Source of the DNA: DATFTF01 sp963825175
GTDB taxonomy: Bacteria > Acidobacteriota > Thermoanaerobaculia > UBA5066 > Gp7-AA6
Length of the DNA stretch: 64,000 nt
Reading direction: 5' to 3'
NCBI GenBank assembly: GCA_963825175.1
Contig: CAWGSA010000002.1
Location: forward strand, 1,798,001-1,862,000
The notes beneath the pieces are model-generated. The model saw only the letters and a program-made list of their open reading frames with translations, made no database searches and had not been told where the DNA came from. Positions within the stretch are counted from its first letter, which is position 1; every line of letters starts with the position of its first letter. This document shows, in pieces, positions 1-8,308 of the stretch. The translations under genes and the position numbers were made by a program.

Positions 1-583
1 CGACGACCGCGGTGAAGAGGCGCCTGCGTAGCCGGCTTCGAACGAGATTCGCGGCGGACAGGAAGAGTGCCCCCTCCGCGAGCGCGAGCAGAAGGGCGCC
101 GGCCGTTTCGAAGGGCCCGATGGAAATTCGCGCAAGCGGCGCGGCGGCTCCGAATGCCGCGAGCGTGTCCCGGATTCGGTGGTAGATTGTTAAATTGACC
201 GGGGAGACAATCTGCAGGAGGCTTTCGGGGAGCGGAAGAAGCTGCCCTCCCCCGAGCAAAACGAGACCGCCGAAGGCGGCCAGCGGCACGGCCAGCCTCC
301 GAAGGCGACGAACCTCGGATCGAGAGAGATACGTGACAGCAGTCGTCAGAAAAGCGCACAGTTCGAGCGCAGCCCTGGCCGCGACGGGTCCCGGGACGTG
401 ACCCTGCCCCAAAGCTGTGGCTGCGGCCTCCAACGGAAGAACGGTCATGGCGACCGTCGCCAGGAGAAGCAGGAAGCCGAGGCCGTCCAGCCGATCTCGC
501 TCACCGCTCGGGATAGCCTTCGCGGCCGCGTCGCGCCAGATGCGCGGCGGCCGTTGCGGTTGTTGAGGCATGACGACCTTCAT
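1..583 (-). CDS. O-antigen ligase-like membrane protein, N-terminal part
   Basis: Reading the minus strand from an ATG at 583 gives an open frame with no stop to the window edge (about 194 residues, C-terminus missing). It begins MKVVMPQQPQRPP and has hydrophobic stretches near residues 37-60, 70-82, 97-112 and 165-185. Between them is the pattern LLPLPESLLQIVSP followed later by an arginine-rich loop (LVRSRLRRRLF). That spacing is typical of the N-terminal third of O-antigen ligase/polymerase (Wzy_C or WaaL type) inner-membrane proteins. The diagnostic periplasmic loop lies outside the window. It is divergent from the export block, so promoters for both directions must overlap coding sequence. 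Family call moderate; precise role unknown. Confidence 0.6.
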   Translation of the reverse strand, partial: MKVVMPQQPQRPPRIWRDAAAKAIPSGERDRLDGLGFLLLLATVAMTVLPLEAAATALGQGHVPGPVAARAALELCAFLTTAVTYLSRSEVRRLRRLAVPLAAFGGLVLLGGGQLLPLPESLLQIVSPVNLTIYHRIRDTLAAFGAAAPLARISIGPFETAGALLLALAEGALFLSAANLVRSRLRRRLFTAVV

Positions 584-592
584 GATGGCCCT

Positions 593-1954
593 TTGCGGAA
601 AGCGGATTCTGGCCCAAGGGTCCTGTCGCCGTCCACCGCCCGGCGCAAGCTCGTCCTGGCGGGCGGAATTCCTCCCGCCGGAATCTGGCTTTTCAGGTGC
701 GTCCTGGCCCTCGTTCTCTCCCCCTCACCCGCACAGGCTCAGCTCACGACCGACCAGGTTCCATGGGAGCGGACGGTTCCCGCCGATGTCGAAGTGGGCG
801 CGGACATGGGGCGAAGCAGCCTGCGGCTCGGCCCGGTTCGCGTTCTTCCGTGGTTCAACCTCCGCAACCTCGGCTACAACAACAACGTGAACGGGTCGTC
901 GGACGCCGAGGTCGGCGACTGGACGGCATCGATCGGAGCGGGCGCTCGACTCTATCTCCCCATGGGAAGCAAGACGTACATTCGTCTGGATGCCCTTCCC
1001 GAATACACCTGGTATGACCGGCTGGCCTCGCGGCGTCAGTGGGGCGGGCGGGGGCAGGCCGCGCTTCTCGGCTTTTTCAATCGCCTCTCGTTCCAGGTGG
1101 CGGGGACCTTTTCGGAAGATGCCTCTTCGGTCCTGACCTCGGAGGTTCCGGCCCGCGTCGTCCGTACGGGTCGGGACGCGAAGGCGAACGTCGAGATCGA
1201 AATGACCCGACGGATCTCCTTTTTCGCGGGGAGCGAAGTTCTGCGCGAGCGGATCAACGATCCCGGGCAAGGCCTGATCAATCTGATCGACGTCGCCAAC
1301 TACGATCGAACCGACGAGGTGGCGCGGGCCGGTGTTCGATATCGGATCTTTTCGTCCTGGGACCTCTCCCTCGCGGCCGAAGAGACCGAAACTCGATTCG
1401 AGATCGACCCGCAACGGCGGAACAATCGAAGCTTCGCGCCCCTGCTGGGCCTGCATTACGACCGGCCCCGCTTCTTCGCCAGCTTCTACGCCGGCTACCG
1501 GACGGGCCGGCCGCTCGGCGGTTCCTCCTTCCCGCAGTTCCAGACGGTCACCGGATCGGGATTCCTCTCGTACGTGCTTTCGCGGCGCGTCGAGCTCTCT
1601 GTGTTCAGCTCCCGCCATCTGGTGTACGGATCTTCGGCCGACAATCCGTATTACATCGAAACCCGCTACGGCGCAGGCATGAGCCTCCACGTCCTCTCCC
1701 GACTCAGCCTGAAGGGGTACGGGAACTACGGCACCAATGACTACTCCTTCCTCAAGAATGGTCCCGCCGCGACGCCGGGGCGACTCGATCGCGTGGGAGC
1801 CGTGGGTGGAGGTTTGTCGCTGGGGCTCGGACGCGGCGTGAATCTGACCGCCGATGCCGCGCGCACCAGCTACAACTCCAACCTCGCGGGCAACGACCGC
1901 GCTGTCTTTACGCTTACGACCGGGCTATCCTTCGGGGTTGGGGACTCCCGATGA
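593..1954 (+). CDS. outer-membrane beta-barrel protein of exopolysaccharide cluster
   Basis: A hydrophobic signal segment ends with SPAQAQ near position 742. The mature chain (about 400 residues) is rich in alternating aromatic and polar strands, with many Arg/Tyr/Phe pairs, and finishes with a strand ending TTGLSFGVGDSR, as expected of a transmembrane barrel. Such porin-like barrels commonly precede wza/wzc in exopolysaccharide loci and probably help the polymer cross the outer membrane. The start is uncertain. The frame is open back to an ATG at 398, but that would run deep into the divergent gene. TTG at 593 is the only common start codon between there and the signal peptide, and it lacks a clear ribosome binding site. 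The stop overlaps the next start by 4 bases. Confidence 0.6.
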   Translation: MRKADSGPRVLSPSTARRKLVLAGGIPPAGIWLFRCVLALVLSPSPAQAQLTTDQVPWERTVPADVEVGADMGRSSLRLGPVRVLPWFNLRNLGYNNNVNGSSDAEVGDWTASIGAGARLYLPMGSKTYIRLDALPEYTWYDRLASRRQWGGRGQAALLGFFNRLSFQVAGTFSEDASSVLTSEVPARVVRTGRDAKANVEIEMTRRISFFAGSEVLRERINDPGQGLINLIDVANYDRTDEVARAGVRYRIFSSWDLSLAAEETETRFEIDPQRRNNRSFAPLLGLHYDRPRFFASFYAGYRTGRPLGGSSFPQFQTVTGSGFLSYVLSRRVELSVFSSRHLVYGSSADNPYYIETRYGAGMSLHVLSRLSLKGYGNYGTNDYSFLKNGPAATPGRLDRVGAVGGGLSLGLGRGVNLTADAARTSYNSNLAGNDRAVFTLTTGLSFGVGDSR

Positions 1955-2787
1955 GATGGCGCAAGCCCGGTTTGATGGCGGTCGGGTTGGGGATTTCGGC
2001 GAGCCTGTTTGGGTCGCCGGATCGGCCGGGCGACTACCCGATCGGCCCCAAGGACCTTCTCGAGGTCCGGGTCCTCGAGGTTCCCGACCTCAACGTGGAG
2101 AGGCGCGTCTCGGACGCCGGAACGATCGATCTGCCTCTGATCGGTGAATTCACGGTCTCCGGGCTCACGGCCGAGCAGGCTCGCGAGCACCTGGAAACCC
2201 TGCTGACGTCCAAGTACGTCCATCACGCCACTGTTTCCCTCAACATCCGTGAGTACGCGAGCAAGCCGGTTTCGATTCTGGGGGCCGTCAAGATTCCGGG
2301 TTCCTTGCGCGTTTCCGGGCAGTGGACGCTGATTCAGGCCATCTCCGCGGCCGGCGGTCTGTCCGAGTCGGCCGGCAGCAAGATCTTCGTGTTGCGGCAG
2401 GGGGGCGGCGGGAAGGGAGAGACGATCGAGATCGGAAAGGACGAGCTCTTTCGGGGAGCCTCCGACCGCTGGAACATTCCGCTGTTTCCGGGGGATGTCG
2501 TCAACGTTCCCGAGCGGACCGCCCTGACGATCTATTGCCTGGGGGAGGTCAAGCAGCCGGGCGCCGTGCAGTTCAGTAGCGATGACCGGTTGACGCTGCT
2601 GGCGGCGATTGCACGGGCCGGCGGTCTGAATGACCGTGCATCGAGTAAGATCCTCATTCGGCGAAAGGGGCCAAACGGCAAGGATCTCGATCGGGTGATC
2701 AATTTCAAGCGAGTCCTCTCCGGCAAGGACCCGGACCCACAACTCCTTCAGAACGACGTTATTATTGTGCGGGAGTCATTCTTCTAA
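1951..2787 (+). CDS. polysaccharide export protein, Wza/OtnA-like with SLBB domains
   Basis: This 278-residue periplasmic/outer-membrane export protein probably forms the channel that works with the Wzc-like kinase encoded next. After a hydrophobic N-terminus (about residues 1-24) comes a Poly_export domain (about 27-108) starting with DYPIGPKDLLEVRVLEVPDL. Two SLBB-type segments follow, around residues 110-160 (VSILGAVKIPGSLRV) and 195-245 (IYCLGEVKQPGAVQF). There is no lipobox cysteine, unlike E. coli Wza, and the chain is shorter than Wza (about 380 residues), so the outer-membrane helix may be absent and the upstream barrel may supply the pore. The start overlaps the barrel stop (ATGA), and the stop overlaps the kinase start (TAATG), implying translational coupling. 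Confidence 0.9.
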   Translation: MRWRKPGLMAVGLGISASLFGSPDRPGDYPIGPKDLLEVRVLEVPDLNVERRVSDAGTIDLPLIGEFTVSGLTAEQAREHLETLLTSKYVHHATVSLNIREYASKPVSILGAVKIPGSLRVSGQWTLIQAISAAGGLSESAGSKIFVLRQGGGGKGETIEIGKDELFRGASDRWNIPLFPGDVVNVPERTALTIYCLGEVKQPGAVQFSSDDRLTLLAAIARAGGLNDRASSKILIRRKGPNGKDLDRVINFKRVLSGKDPDPQLLQNDVIIVRESFF

Positions 2788-5021
2788 TGTCGACAGAGTG
2801 GGAGACGGCCGACGATCCCGTCGACGCGGGCGGGCGTGACGTTGCATTTGCTCAATATTGGGCCGTTCTCGTCAAACGGCGCCGCTTGATCGCTTTGTGC
2901 GTCGTGCTTTGTCTCGTGGCCGCTGCCGTCGTCTCGCTCCTGTCGCGGCCGTCCTATCGGGCGGTCGCGGTGCTCGAGCTCAACGCCGGCGGTGCGAGCC
3001 CTCTGGAAACCAACGCGATGGGCCAGCGCGTCCTGTCGTCGGACTCGGAGTTCCTGCCGACGCAGATGCGGCTCATGAAGAGCCGCGAGGTCGCCGAGAG
3101 GGTGGTCCGGCGGCTGAATTTAGCCGAGAAGGTCGCGGCGCCGCAACCGGCGGCCGGCGCCCCGATCCTCGACCCGGTCACCGCGACGGCGATTTCGATC
3201 CAGAGAGGAATCGATGCGCAACCGATTCGGGGCACGAACCTCATCGAGCTGAGCTACGTCTCCTCGTCGGGCAAGCGGGCGGCGGGGTTGGCCAACGCCT
3301 TTGCCGAGGCGTATATCGAATCGACCGTCGACTCCCGCCTTCAGCTCGCCGGGGAGATCTCGACGTTCCTGGCGGCGCAGATCGAGCGCCTCCGCAGCGA
3401 GCTTTCCCAGAAGGAGCAGGAGGTTCTCGCTTACCGTCGCGAAAACGATCTGGCGACGACGGACGCGAAGACGAACGTCACCATGACGAATCTCGACGCC
3501 TTGAACGCCGACTATGCGGCTGCGGTCCGGGAGCGCGTGGCCAAGGAGGCGCGCTTCTCGGAACTGCGCAACGGGAAGCCGGACGCGATCGCCGATTCCA
3601 TCGCCGACAGCTCCTTGCAGCAGCTTCGGACGGAGCAGGCAAGGCTCGAGCGCGAGTACGCGGACAAGCTGAGCCTCTTCAAGCCCGAGTGGCCAGCCAT
3701 GATCCAGCTGCAGGCGCAGATCGACCTGGGGCGGCGCCAGATCGCTTCGCTGGTGTCCGAGGCGGTGGCGAAGGCGCGCGCCGCCGCCGAATCCGAATAC
3801 CAGGCCGCTCAGAGGCGCGAAGAGAGCCTGAAGGCGGAGTTGCGGTCCCAGAAATCAGCGATGATCAACCTGAACTCGAACGAGCTCGAGTATTCCCAGC
3901 GTCGCGTCGAGCTTCAGTCGAAGCAAGCTCTGCTCGACAGTCTTCTCAAGCGGAAGGCGGAGGCCGACGTCGTGACGCGCCTGGGGGGAGAGCGGGCTTC
4001 GTACGCCCGCCTGGTCGAGCGCGCCCTTCCTCCGGAGACCCCTTTCAAGCCTTCGTACCGGAACAACGGGCTGTTGGGGCTCTTCGGGGGCGCCTTGCTC
4101 GGAATGGGCCTGGCATTCTTCATTTCGCACCTGGACCAGAGCCTGCGGACGGCGGAGCAGGTGGAAGAGGTGCTGCAGTTGCCGACGCTCGGCGTCATCC
4201 CGTCCGTTCACAACCAGCGCGGATGGGTGCATCGTTACGGCTATCGAGCCCGGTCCGAGAGGGCGCCGGCCGCGTCGGGCGACGCGGGCGCCGAAGTCGC
4301 CATCGAGCTGCTGCCTCACCGGCATCCCCGTGCGCCCATTGCGGAGTCCTACAGGTCCCTGCGGACCTCTCTCCTGTTGTCGCGGGCGGGTGGAATCCGC
4401 TCCATCGTCGTGACCTCGGCTCTCCCGCAGGAGGGAAAGACCGTGACGGCCGCCAATCTCGCCGTCGTCTTGAGCCAGCTCGGAAAGAGCGTCCTTCTGA
4501 TCGACGCCGACCTGCATCGGCCTCGTCTGCACGAAATCTTTCATATCTCCAACCGCACGGGGCTGGTTTCCGTTCTGGCCGAGGGCGTGCCAACCGAATC
4601 GGCGATCGCGCGAACGGACATTCCGGATCTGTTCGTGTTGCCGTCCGGACCGGCGTCTCCGAACCCTTCCGGCCTGCTCTCCTCGGAGGCGATGACTGTG
4701 CTTCTGGATCGGGCCCAACGCTCCTATAGTCACGTCATTCTGGATTCGCCGCCGATTCTCCCTCTGACAGACGCGATGATCCTCGGGCACCTGACCGACG
4801 GCGCGATCCTTTGCGTCAAGGCCGGCGAGACTCCCAGGGACCAGGTCGTCCGGGTCCGTGATCGCATGGCCCGCAGCGGGATCCGGGTGCTGGGCGTGGT
4901 CCTCAACGGTTTGACCGAGTTGGACCAGGGATACCGGGAGATCAACCAGTACGGGTACGGCCCCGACGCGGAAACAACCGGTCCCGACAAGCCGGCGGCC
5001 TCGATCTCGGGCTCCGGCTGA
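2787..5021 (+). CDS. Wzc-like chain-length regulator and tyrosine autokinase
   Basis: At 744 residues this is the usual size for a fused Wzz-Wzc BY-kinase. A transmembrane helix (about 32-52) is followed by a periplasmic coiled-coil region (about 180-400) and a second helix (about 428-448). The cytoplasmic kinase has Walker A SALPQEGKT (about 544-552), Walker A' LLIDADLHRPR (about 570-580) and Walker B HVILDSPP (about 649-656). The C-terminal tail holds only three tyrosines (GYREINQYGYG), a sparse cluster compared with enterobacterial Wzc. The kinase would cycle phosphorylation with the downstream phosphatase to control polymer length and export. The start is inside the wza stop codon, indicating coupled translation. 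Confidence 0.93.
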   Translation: MSTEWETADDPVDAGGRDVAFAQYWAVLVKRRRLIALCVVLCLVAAAVVSLLSRPSYRAVAVLELNAGGASPLETNAMGQRVLSSDSEFLPTQMRLMKSREVAERVVRRLNLAEKVAAPQPAAGAPILDPVTATAISIQRGIDAQPIRGTNLIELSYVSSSGKRAAGLANAFAEAYIESTVDSRLQLAGEISTFLAAQIERLRSELSQKEQEVLAYRRENDLATTDAKTNVTMTNLDALNADYAAAVRERVAKEARFSELRNGKPDAIADSIADSSLQQLRTEQARLEREYADKLSLFKPEWPAMIQLQAQIDLGRRQIASLVSEAVAKARAAAESEYQAAQRREESLKAELRSQKSAMINLNSNELEYSQRRVELQSKQALLDSLLKRKAEADVVTRLGGERASYARLVERALPPETPFKPSYRNNGLLGLFGGALLGMGLAFFISHLDQSLRTAEQVEEVLQLPTLGVIPSVHNQRGWVHRYGYRARSERAPAASGDAGAEVAIELLPHRHPRAPIAESYRSLRTSLLLSRAGGIRSIVVTSALPQEGKTVTAANLAVVLSQLGKSVLLIDADLHRPRLHEIFHISNRTGLVSVLAEGVPTESAIARTDIPDLFVLPSGPASPNPSGLLSSEAMTVLLDRAQRSYSHVILDSPPILPLTDAMILGHLTDGAILCVKAGETPRDQVVRVRDRMARSGIRVLGVVLNGLTELDQGYREINQYGYGPDAETTGPDKPAASISGSG

Positions 5022-5060
5022 TTCCCGTTCCGGACGCGATGGCCGGAGAGCCCGACCCGA

Positions 5061-5816
5061 ATGATCGACCTTCATTTTCACTGCTTGCCGGGCATCGACG
5101 ATGGGCCGAAAACCTGGGACGAGGCGACGGCTCTTTGTCGCGCGGCCGCCGATGAAGGGACCGACACGGTCGTCGCGACTCCCCACGTGTTTCGGGACAA
5201 TTGGATCAACGAGGATCCTTCCGTCCGCGACCGGTTGCTCCTGCGGCTCAACACCCTCCTCGGCGGACGCCCGTCCGTACTCGCCGGGTGCGAGTACTAC
5301 TTCTCGACGGATATCGTGCAGCTCGTCGAGCGGGGACGGTGGAGCCCCCTGACGCGGCTCAACCGGTCTCGTTACCTCCTCATCGAATTTCCCCCCAATG
5401 AAGTCCCCGCTGCCGCCGAGGCCGTCTTTCACGAGCTCTCGCTTCTCGAGGTCACTCCGGTTGTGGCGCACCCGGAGCGAAACGCCGTTTTGGCCCAGGA
5501 TCCGGACCGCCTCGAACGGCTCGTGGCCCGCGGAGGAGTCGTCCAGCTGACGGCTGGAAGCCTGCTCGGCGACTTCGGGCGCGGATGCCGGTCGGCGTGC
5601 GAGGCGTTTTTCCGGCGCGGACTCGTCCACCTTGTCGCCTCAGACGCCCACTCGATCGAGCGCCGGCCTCCCCGCTTGGCGCAGGCGCGCGCGCTCGTTC
5701 GCCACGAATGGGGAGACGAGGTCGAGATGGGCCTGTTTGACGCGAACGCCCAAGCGCTTCTGACCTCGGAGCCCCTTCCCTGGCCGGGCACGAGCGCAAA
5801 AGCGGAGGAGCTTTGA
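5061..5816 (+). CDS. CpsB/YwqE-type tyrosine-protein phosphatase (PHP family)
   Basis: This 251-residue metal-dependent phosphatase presumably dephosphorylates the Wzc-like kinase encoded 39 bases upstream. Metal-binding motifs of the PHP fold are visible in order: DLHFHCLPGIDDGP at residues 3-16, ATPH near residue 40, AHPERN near residue 137 and SDAHS near residue 195. Length and motif order match CpsB, CapC and YwqE. This manganese-dependent phosphatase type is more typical of Gram-positive capsule loci than the low-molecular-weight Wzb phosphatase of enterobacteria, but is also found in many high-GC Gram-negative exopolysaccharide loci. The next gene starts two bases after its stop. Confidence 0.9.
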   Translation: MIDLHFHCLPGIDDGPKTWDEATALCRAAADEGTDTVVATPHVFRDNWINEDPSVRDRLLLRLNTLLGGRPSVLAGCEYYFSTDIVQLVERGRWSPLTRLNRSRYLLIEFPPNEVPAAAEAVFHELSLLEVTPVVAHPERNAVLAQDPDRLERLVARGGVVQLTAGSLLGDFGRGCRSACEAFFRRGLVHLVASDAHSIERRPPRLAQARALVRHEWGDEVEMGLFDANAQALLTSEPLPWPGTSAKAEEL

Positions 5817-5817
5817 C

Positions 5818-7434
5818 ATGGCAAATGGGAGCGGGGACTCCGAGGCAACGACGCCGGCGTCCCTCGGGCGCCGGGGCGCGCTCCTCGCAGGGCTGAGCCT
5901 CCTTCTCGGAGCCTGCGTCGTGGTCCTGGTCGGTTCGGATATCGCCGGCCGATCGCGGGTCGACCGGTTCGTTGCGCAAGCGGGACTCCAGCGACGCCGG
6001 CCGCTGGAGGTGCAGTCCTTGCAGCTGGAGCCGGCAGCCGATCTTGCGGCGGCGGCGGCGGTGGAAGTCGCTCTTCAGGGCACCGACGCGTCCGACCCAA
6101 GGCCGCAACCCTGGCTTGCGACCGCCCGGAAGTTGCTTCTCGTCGCCCTGATCGACCGGCCGGGTTGGCCCTTTCACACGCACGTGCTGGCGCGACTGGC
6201 CGATCGCGAGGCTCGGATCGAAGGAGCGGGCGCCGATCCCCGGCGCTGGATGACGGCCTGGCGCGCCGCTGCGTCCGGTGCGCCTCGATCGGAGGCGATC
6301 CACTCGAATTGGGCGCAAGCGTGTCTTCGTCAGTGGCCGAGTCTGCCACCGGCATGGCGCGCCGAAGCCCTGGAGGCGATCCGAGCCGGGTTCCGAGACC
6401 CCGAATTCCTGGCCGGCCACGTCGGCGAGGCCGCGGCGGTCCTCGGCGACGAGGCCACGATCCGTCTCCTGCCCGACCGCGCCGAGGCGCTGCGCGCCGC
6501 CGCCGCCGCGATGGCGAATCGGAGCCTTGCCCGGGCGACGAACTTGCTCGAGAGCGCGGATCGGGCCGAGGCGCGCGATCGCCGGATCGCTCTGGCGGGC
6601 ATCGAGGATCTGGCCAGGCGCGGGGAGCGGGCCAGCCTGGCCGAGGCCTGCCGCCGATTCGCCACGGCATTTCCCGCCGAGCGCTTTGACGACGCCGAGG
6701 GACGCCGACAGACCGCCCGCCTTCTCGAGCTTTGGCCCTCGGAACCCGGTCCGTGGAGTACGGACCCGCGAGCTAGTCTGGTGCGTTTCTTCCTCGACGG
6801 GCGCGAAGGGTTCGCGGCGCCGGAGGGGCTGCGCCGCGCTCTGTCGTCGCTGCCCGACGCTCCGGAACCGGTGCGCGCGGCCGTGCTCCTGCTGACGGGA
6901 GATCGCGCGGCAGCGGAAAAGCTGCATGCCGCCCGTGTCGTGGATCAGACGAAACCAGACTGGGTCGGGTACGAGCTGCGGGCGGCGCGGGAGGCGTTGC
7001 GGCGCAACGATCCGTCGGCAGCGCGCCAGGCGCTCGGCAACCTTCCTTCCTATGAGATGGAGAGCTGCGAGGCGCTCCTGCTCCAACGCGACACGGCCCT
7101 TGCATCCAACGATCGCGGGGCGGCCGATGCGTTCGAACGTCGGATCGAGGGCGCTCGCGTCGAACCCTCGGCCATCGAGGACTGGATCCGGACTGGCCGC
7201 TTGACGCTGTGCCTCGACCCCGCGTCGTCGAGCAGCCTCCTCGTGGTCCGATTGAGGGCCGCAGTGCCGGCAGTCGTGGCCTACGGGTGGGACCGGGGGC
7301 GTGATGGCACGGCGGTCGTCGCCGGAGAGCGAGTCTTGGAGCTCCCGCTCGGCGGGCGCTGGGGCAGCCGGGTTTTCTGGTTTACCCCGCTTGTCGGTGG
7401 CCGTGTCACACCCATCGACGCTGCGTTTCGCTGA
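5818..7434 (+). CDS. unknown membrane-anchored protein in export block
   Basis: I do not recognise this 538-residue protein. It has a charged start, one clear membrane segment (about residues 19-44, GALLAGLSLLLGACVVVLVG), then a long Ala/Arg-rich, probably helical region. The repeated pattern of short helices ending in LARRGERASL or REALRRNDPSAARQALG suggests TPR-like helical repeats facing the periplasm. The last 80 residues change character (RLRAAVPAVVAYGWDRGRDG, later FWFTPLVGG) and look like a beta-rich domain. The tight spacing to the phosphatase gene suggests a role in the same export machine. It is followed by a 186-base structured leader rather than another overlapping gene, so it probably ends the first transcription unit. 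Confidence 0.6.
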   Translation: MANGSGDSEATTPASLGRRGALLAGLSLLLGACVVVLVGSDIAGRSRVDRFVAQAGLQRRRPLEVQSLQLEPAADLAAAAAVEVALQGTDASDPRPQPWLATARKLLLVALIDRPGWPFHTHVLARLADREARIEGAGADPRRWMTAWRAAASGAPRSEAIHSNWAQACLRQWPSLPPAWRAEALEAIRAGFRDPEFLAGHVGEAAAVLGDEATIRLLPDRAEALRAAAAAMANRSLARATNLLESADRAEARDRRIALAGIEDLARRGERASLAEACRRFATAFPAERFDDAEGRRQTARLLELWPSEPGPWSTDPRASLVRFFLDGREGFAAPEGLRRALSSLPDAPEPVRAAVLLLTGDRAAAEKLHAARVVDQTKPDWVGYELRAAREALRRNDPSAARQALGNLPSYEMESCEALLLQRDTALASNDRGAADAFERRIEGARVEPSAIEDWIRTGRLTLCLDPASSSSLLVVRLRAAVPAVVAYGWDRGRDGTAVVAGERVLELPLGGRWGSRVFWFTPLVGGRVTPIDAAFR

Positions 7435-7460
7435 GGGGTCAAGCGTCTCTCTCTCAAGGC

Positions 7461-7508
7461 CTTAGAGGACAGGGTTCAACTGTCCTTAAGATCAGGTTGA
7501 AGAACCTG
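7461..7508 (+). promoter_or_regulatory. tandem stem-loops in leader of the NusG paralogue
   Basis: Two perfect stems lie between the unknown gene and the antiterminator gene. Stem 1 pairs AGGACAG (7466-7472) with CTGTCCT (7480-7486) around loop GGTTCAA. It extends by CTTA (7461-7464) with TAAG (7487-7490), leaving one bulged G. Stem 2 pairs CAGGTT (7493-7498) with AACCTG (7503-7508) around GAAG. There is no T-run after either, so they do not look like simple terminators. They may be mRNA stabilisers, the end structure of the upstream transcript, or a pause/loading signal for the NusG-like protein. Confidence 0.5.
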
Positions 7509-7525
7509 TACTGAGGAACAGAGGG

Positions 7526-7557
7526 TTGACCCTTCGGACCCCTGCCTGTGCTAGGAT
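7526..7557 (+). promoter_or_regulatory. possible promoter upstream of the NusG paralogue
   Basis: TTGACC at 7526-7531 matches five of six -35 consensus bases and TAGGAT at 7552-7557 matches four of six -10 bases. The 20-base spacer is longer than ideal, so the call is weak. It lies just after the two stem-loops and 63 bases before the likely GTG start, a sensible position for transcription of the antiterminator gene and the long glycan operon behind it. Confidence 0.3.
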
Positions 7558-7620
7558 CCCACTCCCTAGACAAGAGGATACGGCACCTGGATTCGCAGGC
7601 GGCCGAGGAGGTTGGGAGTC

Positions 7621-8214
7621 GTGGCGCTTCTCAAGAGCGAGAAAGATCTCATCCCTCCCGACTTGTTCGATTTGTCTGAAATTCGGATGCCGTGGTGGGT
7701 CGCCCACGTTCGGAGCCGGCAGGAAAAGGCTCTGGCGCGGCATCTCGTCGCCCTGGGAGTTCCCTTCTATCTGCCGCACTTCGAGAAGCGAATTCGGCGT
7801 GCTGGACGCCTCTTCGTCTCGCATCTCCCGCTGTTTCCCGGCTACATATTCTGCCGAGGGACCGGGGAAGAGCGGCTCACCGCGCTGCGCACCCGTCTGG
7901 TGTGTCAAATCCTTGCAGTTTCGGGTCAGCGCGATTTGACCGCCGAGCTCGCGCAGCTGAGAAGCCTCCAGGAATCGGGAGCCAGCCTCGCGCCGCATCC
8001 CGTGTTCTCTCCCGGTGATTCGGTTCGTGTGTCTCAAGGGCCATTTCAGGGATATTGCGGCGTGGTCGTTCGGTCCGCCGGACGCCCGCGCCTGATCGTG
8101 TCGATCTCGATGCTACGCAAGGCCGTAGCGGTCGAGTTCGAGCAAACCGCGCTCACGCTGGCTTCTCCGGGGATGCGCCCGGGCCTCGCGAGCCGGCGCG
8201 CCGCGAACGCCTAG
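7621..8214 (+). CDS. NusG/RfaH-type transcription antiterminator paralogue
   Basis: This 197-residue protein has an N-terminal NGN domain (PWWVAHVRSRQEKALARHL, then FYLPHFEK and LPLFPGYIFCRG) and a C-terminal KOW domain (FSPGDSVRVSQGPFQGYCG). It is a specialised NusG paralogue of the RfaH/LoaP/UpxY kind, which bind elongating RNA polymerase and allow long surface-polysaccharide operons to be transcribed to the end. A GAGGAGG ribosome binding site (7605-7611) is correctly spaced for GTG at 7621, and too close to TTG at 7612, so I prefer 7621. The location directly ahead of a roughly 42 kb collinear glycan gene run supports an operon-specific role. Target specificity is not visible. Confidence 0.9.
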   Translation: MALLKSEKDLIPPDLFDLSEIRMPWWVAHVRSRQEKALARHLVALGVPFYLPHFEKRIRRAGRLFVSHLPLFPGYIFCRGTGEERLTALRTRLVCQILAVSGQRDLTAELAQLRSLQESGASLAPHPVFSPGDSVRVSQGPFQGYCGVVVRSAGRPRLIVSISMLRKAVAVEFEQTALTLASPGMRPGLASRRAANA

Positions 8215-8240
8215 GCGCCGCGGCGCATACAAAGAAGCCA

Positions 8241-8272
8241 GTCCCTGCCGGTGTTGGTACACCGAAGGGGAC
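8241..8272 (+). promoter_or_regulatory. two-tier stem-loop between antiterminator and glycan operon
   Basis: CGGTGT (8249-8254) pairs perfectly with ACACCG (8259-8264) around a TGGT tetraloop. An outer stem GTCCC (8241-8245) pairs with GGGAC (8268-8272) across a 3x3 internal loop. It lies 27 bases downstream of the NusG-like stop and about 36 bases before the first glycan gene. No T-run follows. By position it is a candidate recruitment or pause hairpin for the antiterminator, or a segmental mRNA processing site. Function is inferred only from location. Confidence 0.4.
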
Positions 8273-8308
8273 GGAGTCTCAATCGATCTCCGCTCGAGGA
8301 GACAGAAC

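Noticed and set aside
3855..5630. 591-residue minus-strand frame opposite Wzc and CpsB genes
   Set aside because: Antisense to two motif-complete genes and without any recognisable domain.
7461..7508. Intrinsic terminator of the upstream export block
   Set aside because: Neither stem is followed by a T-run on the plus strand, so a standard intrinsic terminator is not supported.
7580..7605. Sigma54-type promoter or ops element before the antiterminator gene
   Set aside because: The GG and GC doublets are 11 rather than 10 bases apart, and GGCGGCC does not match the GGCGGTAG core of ops.
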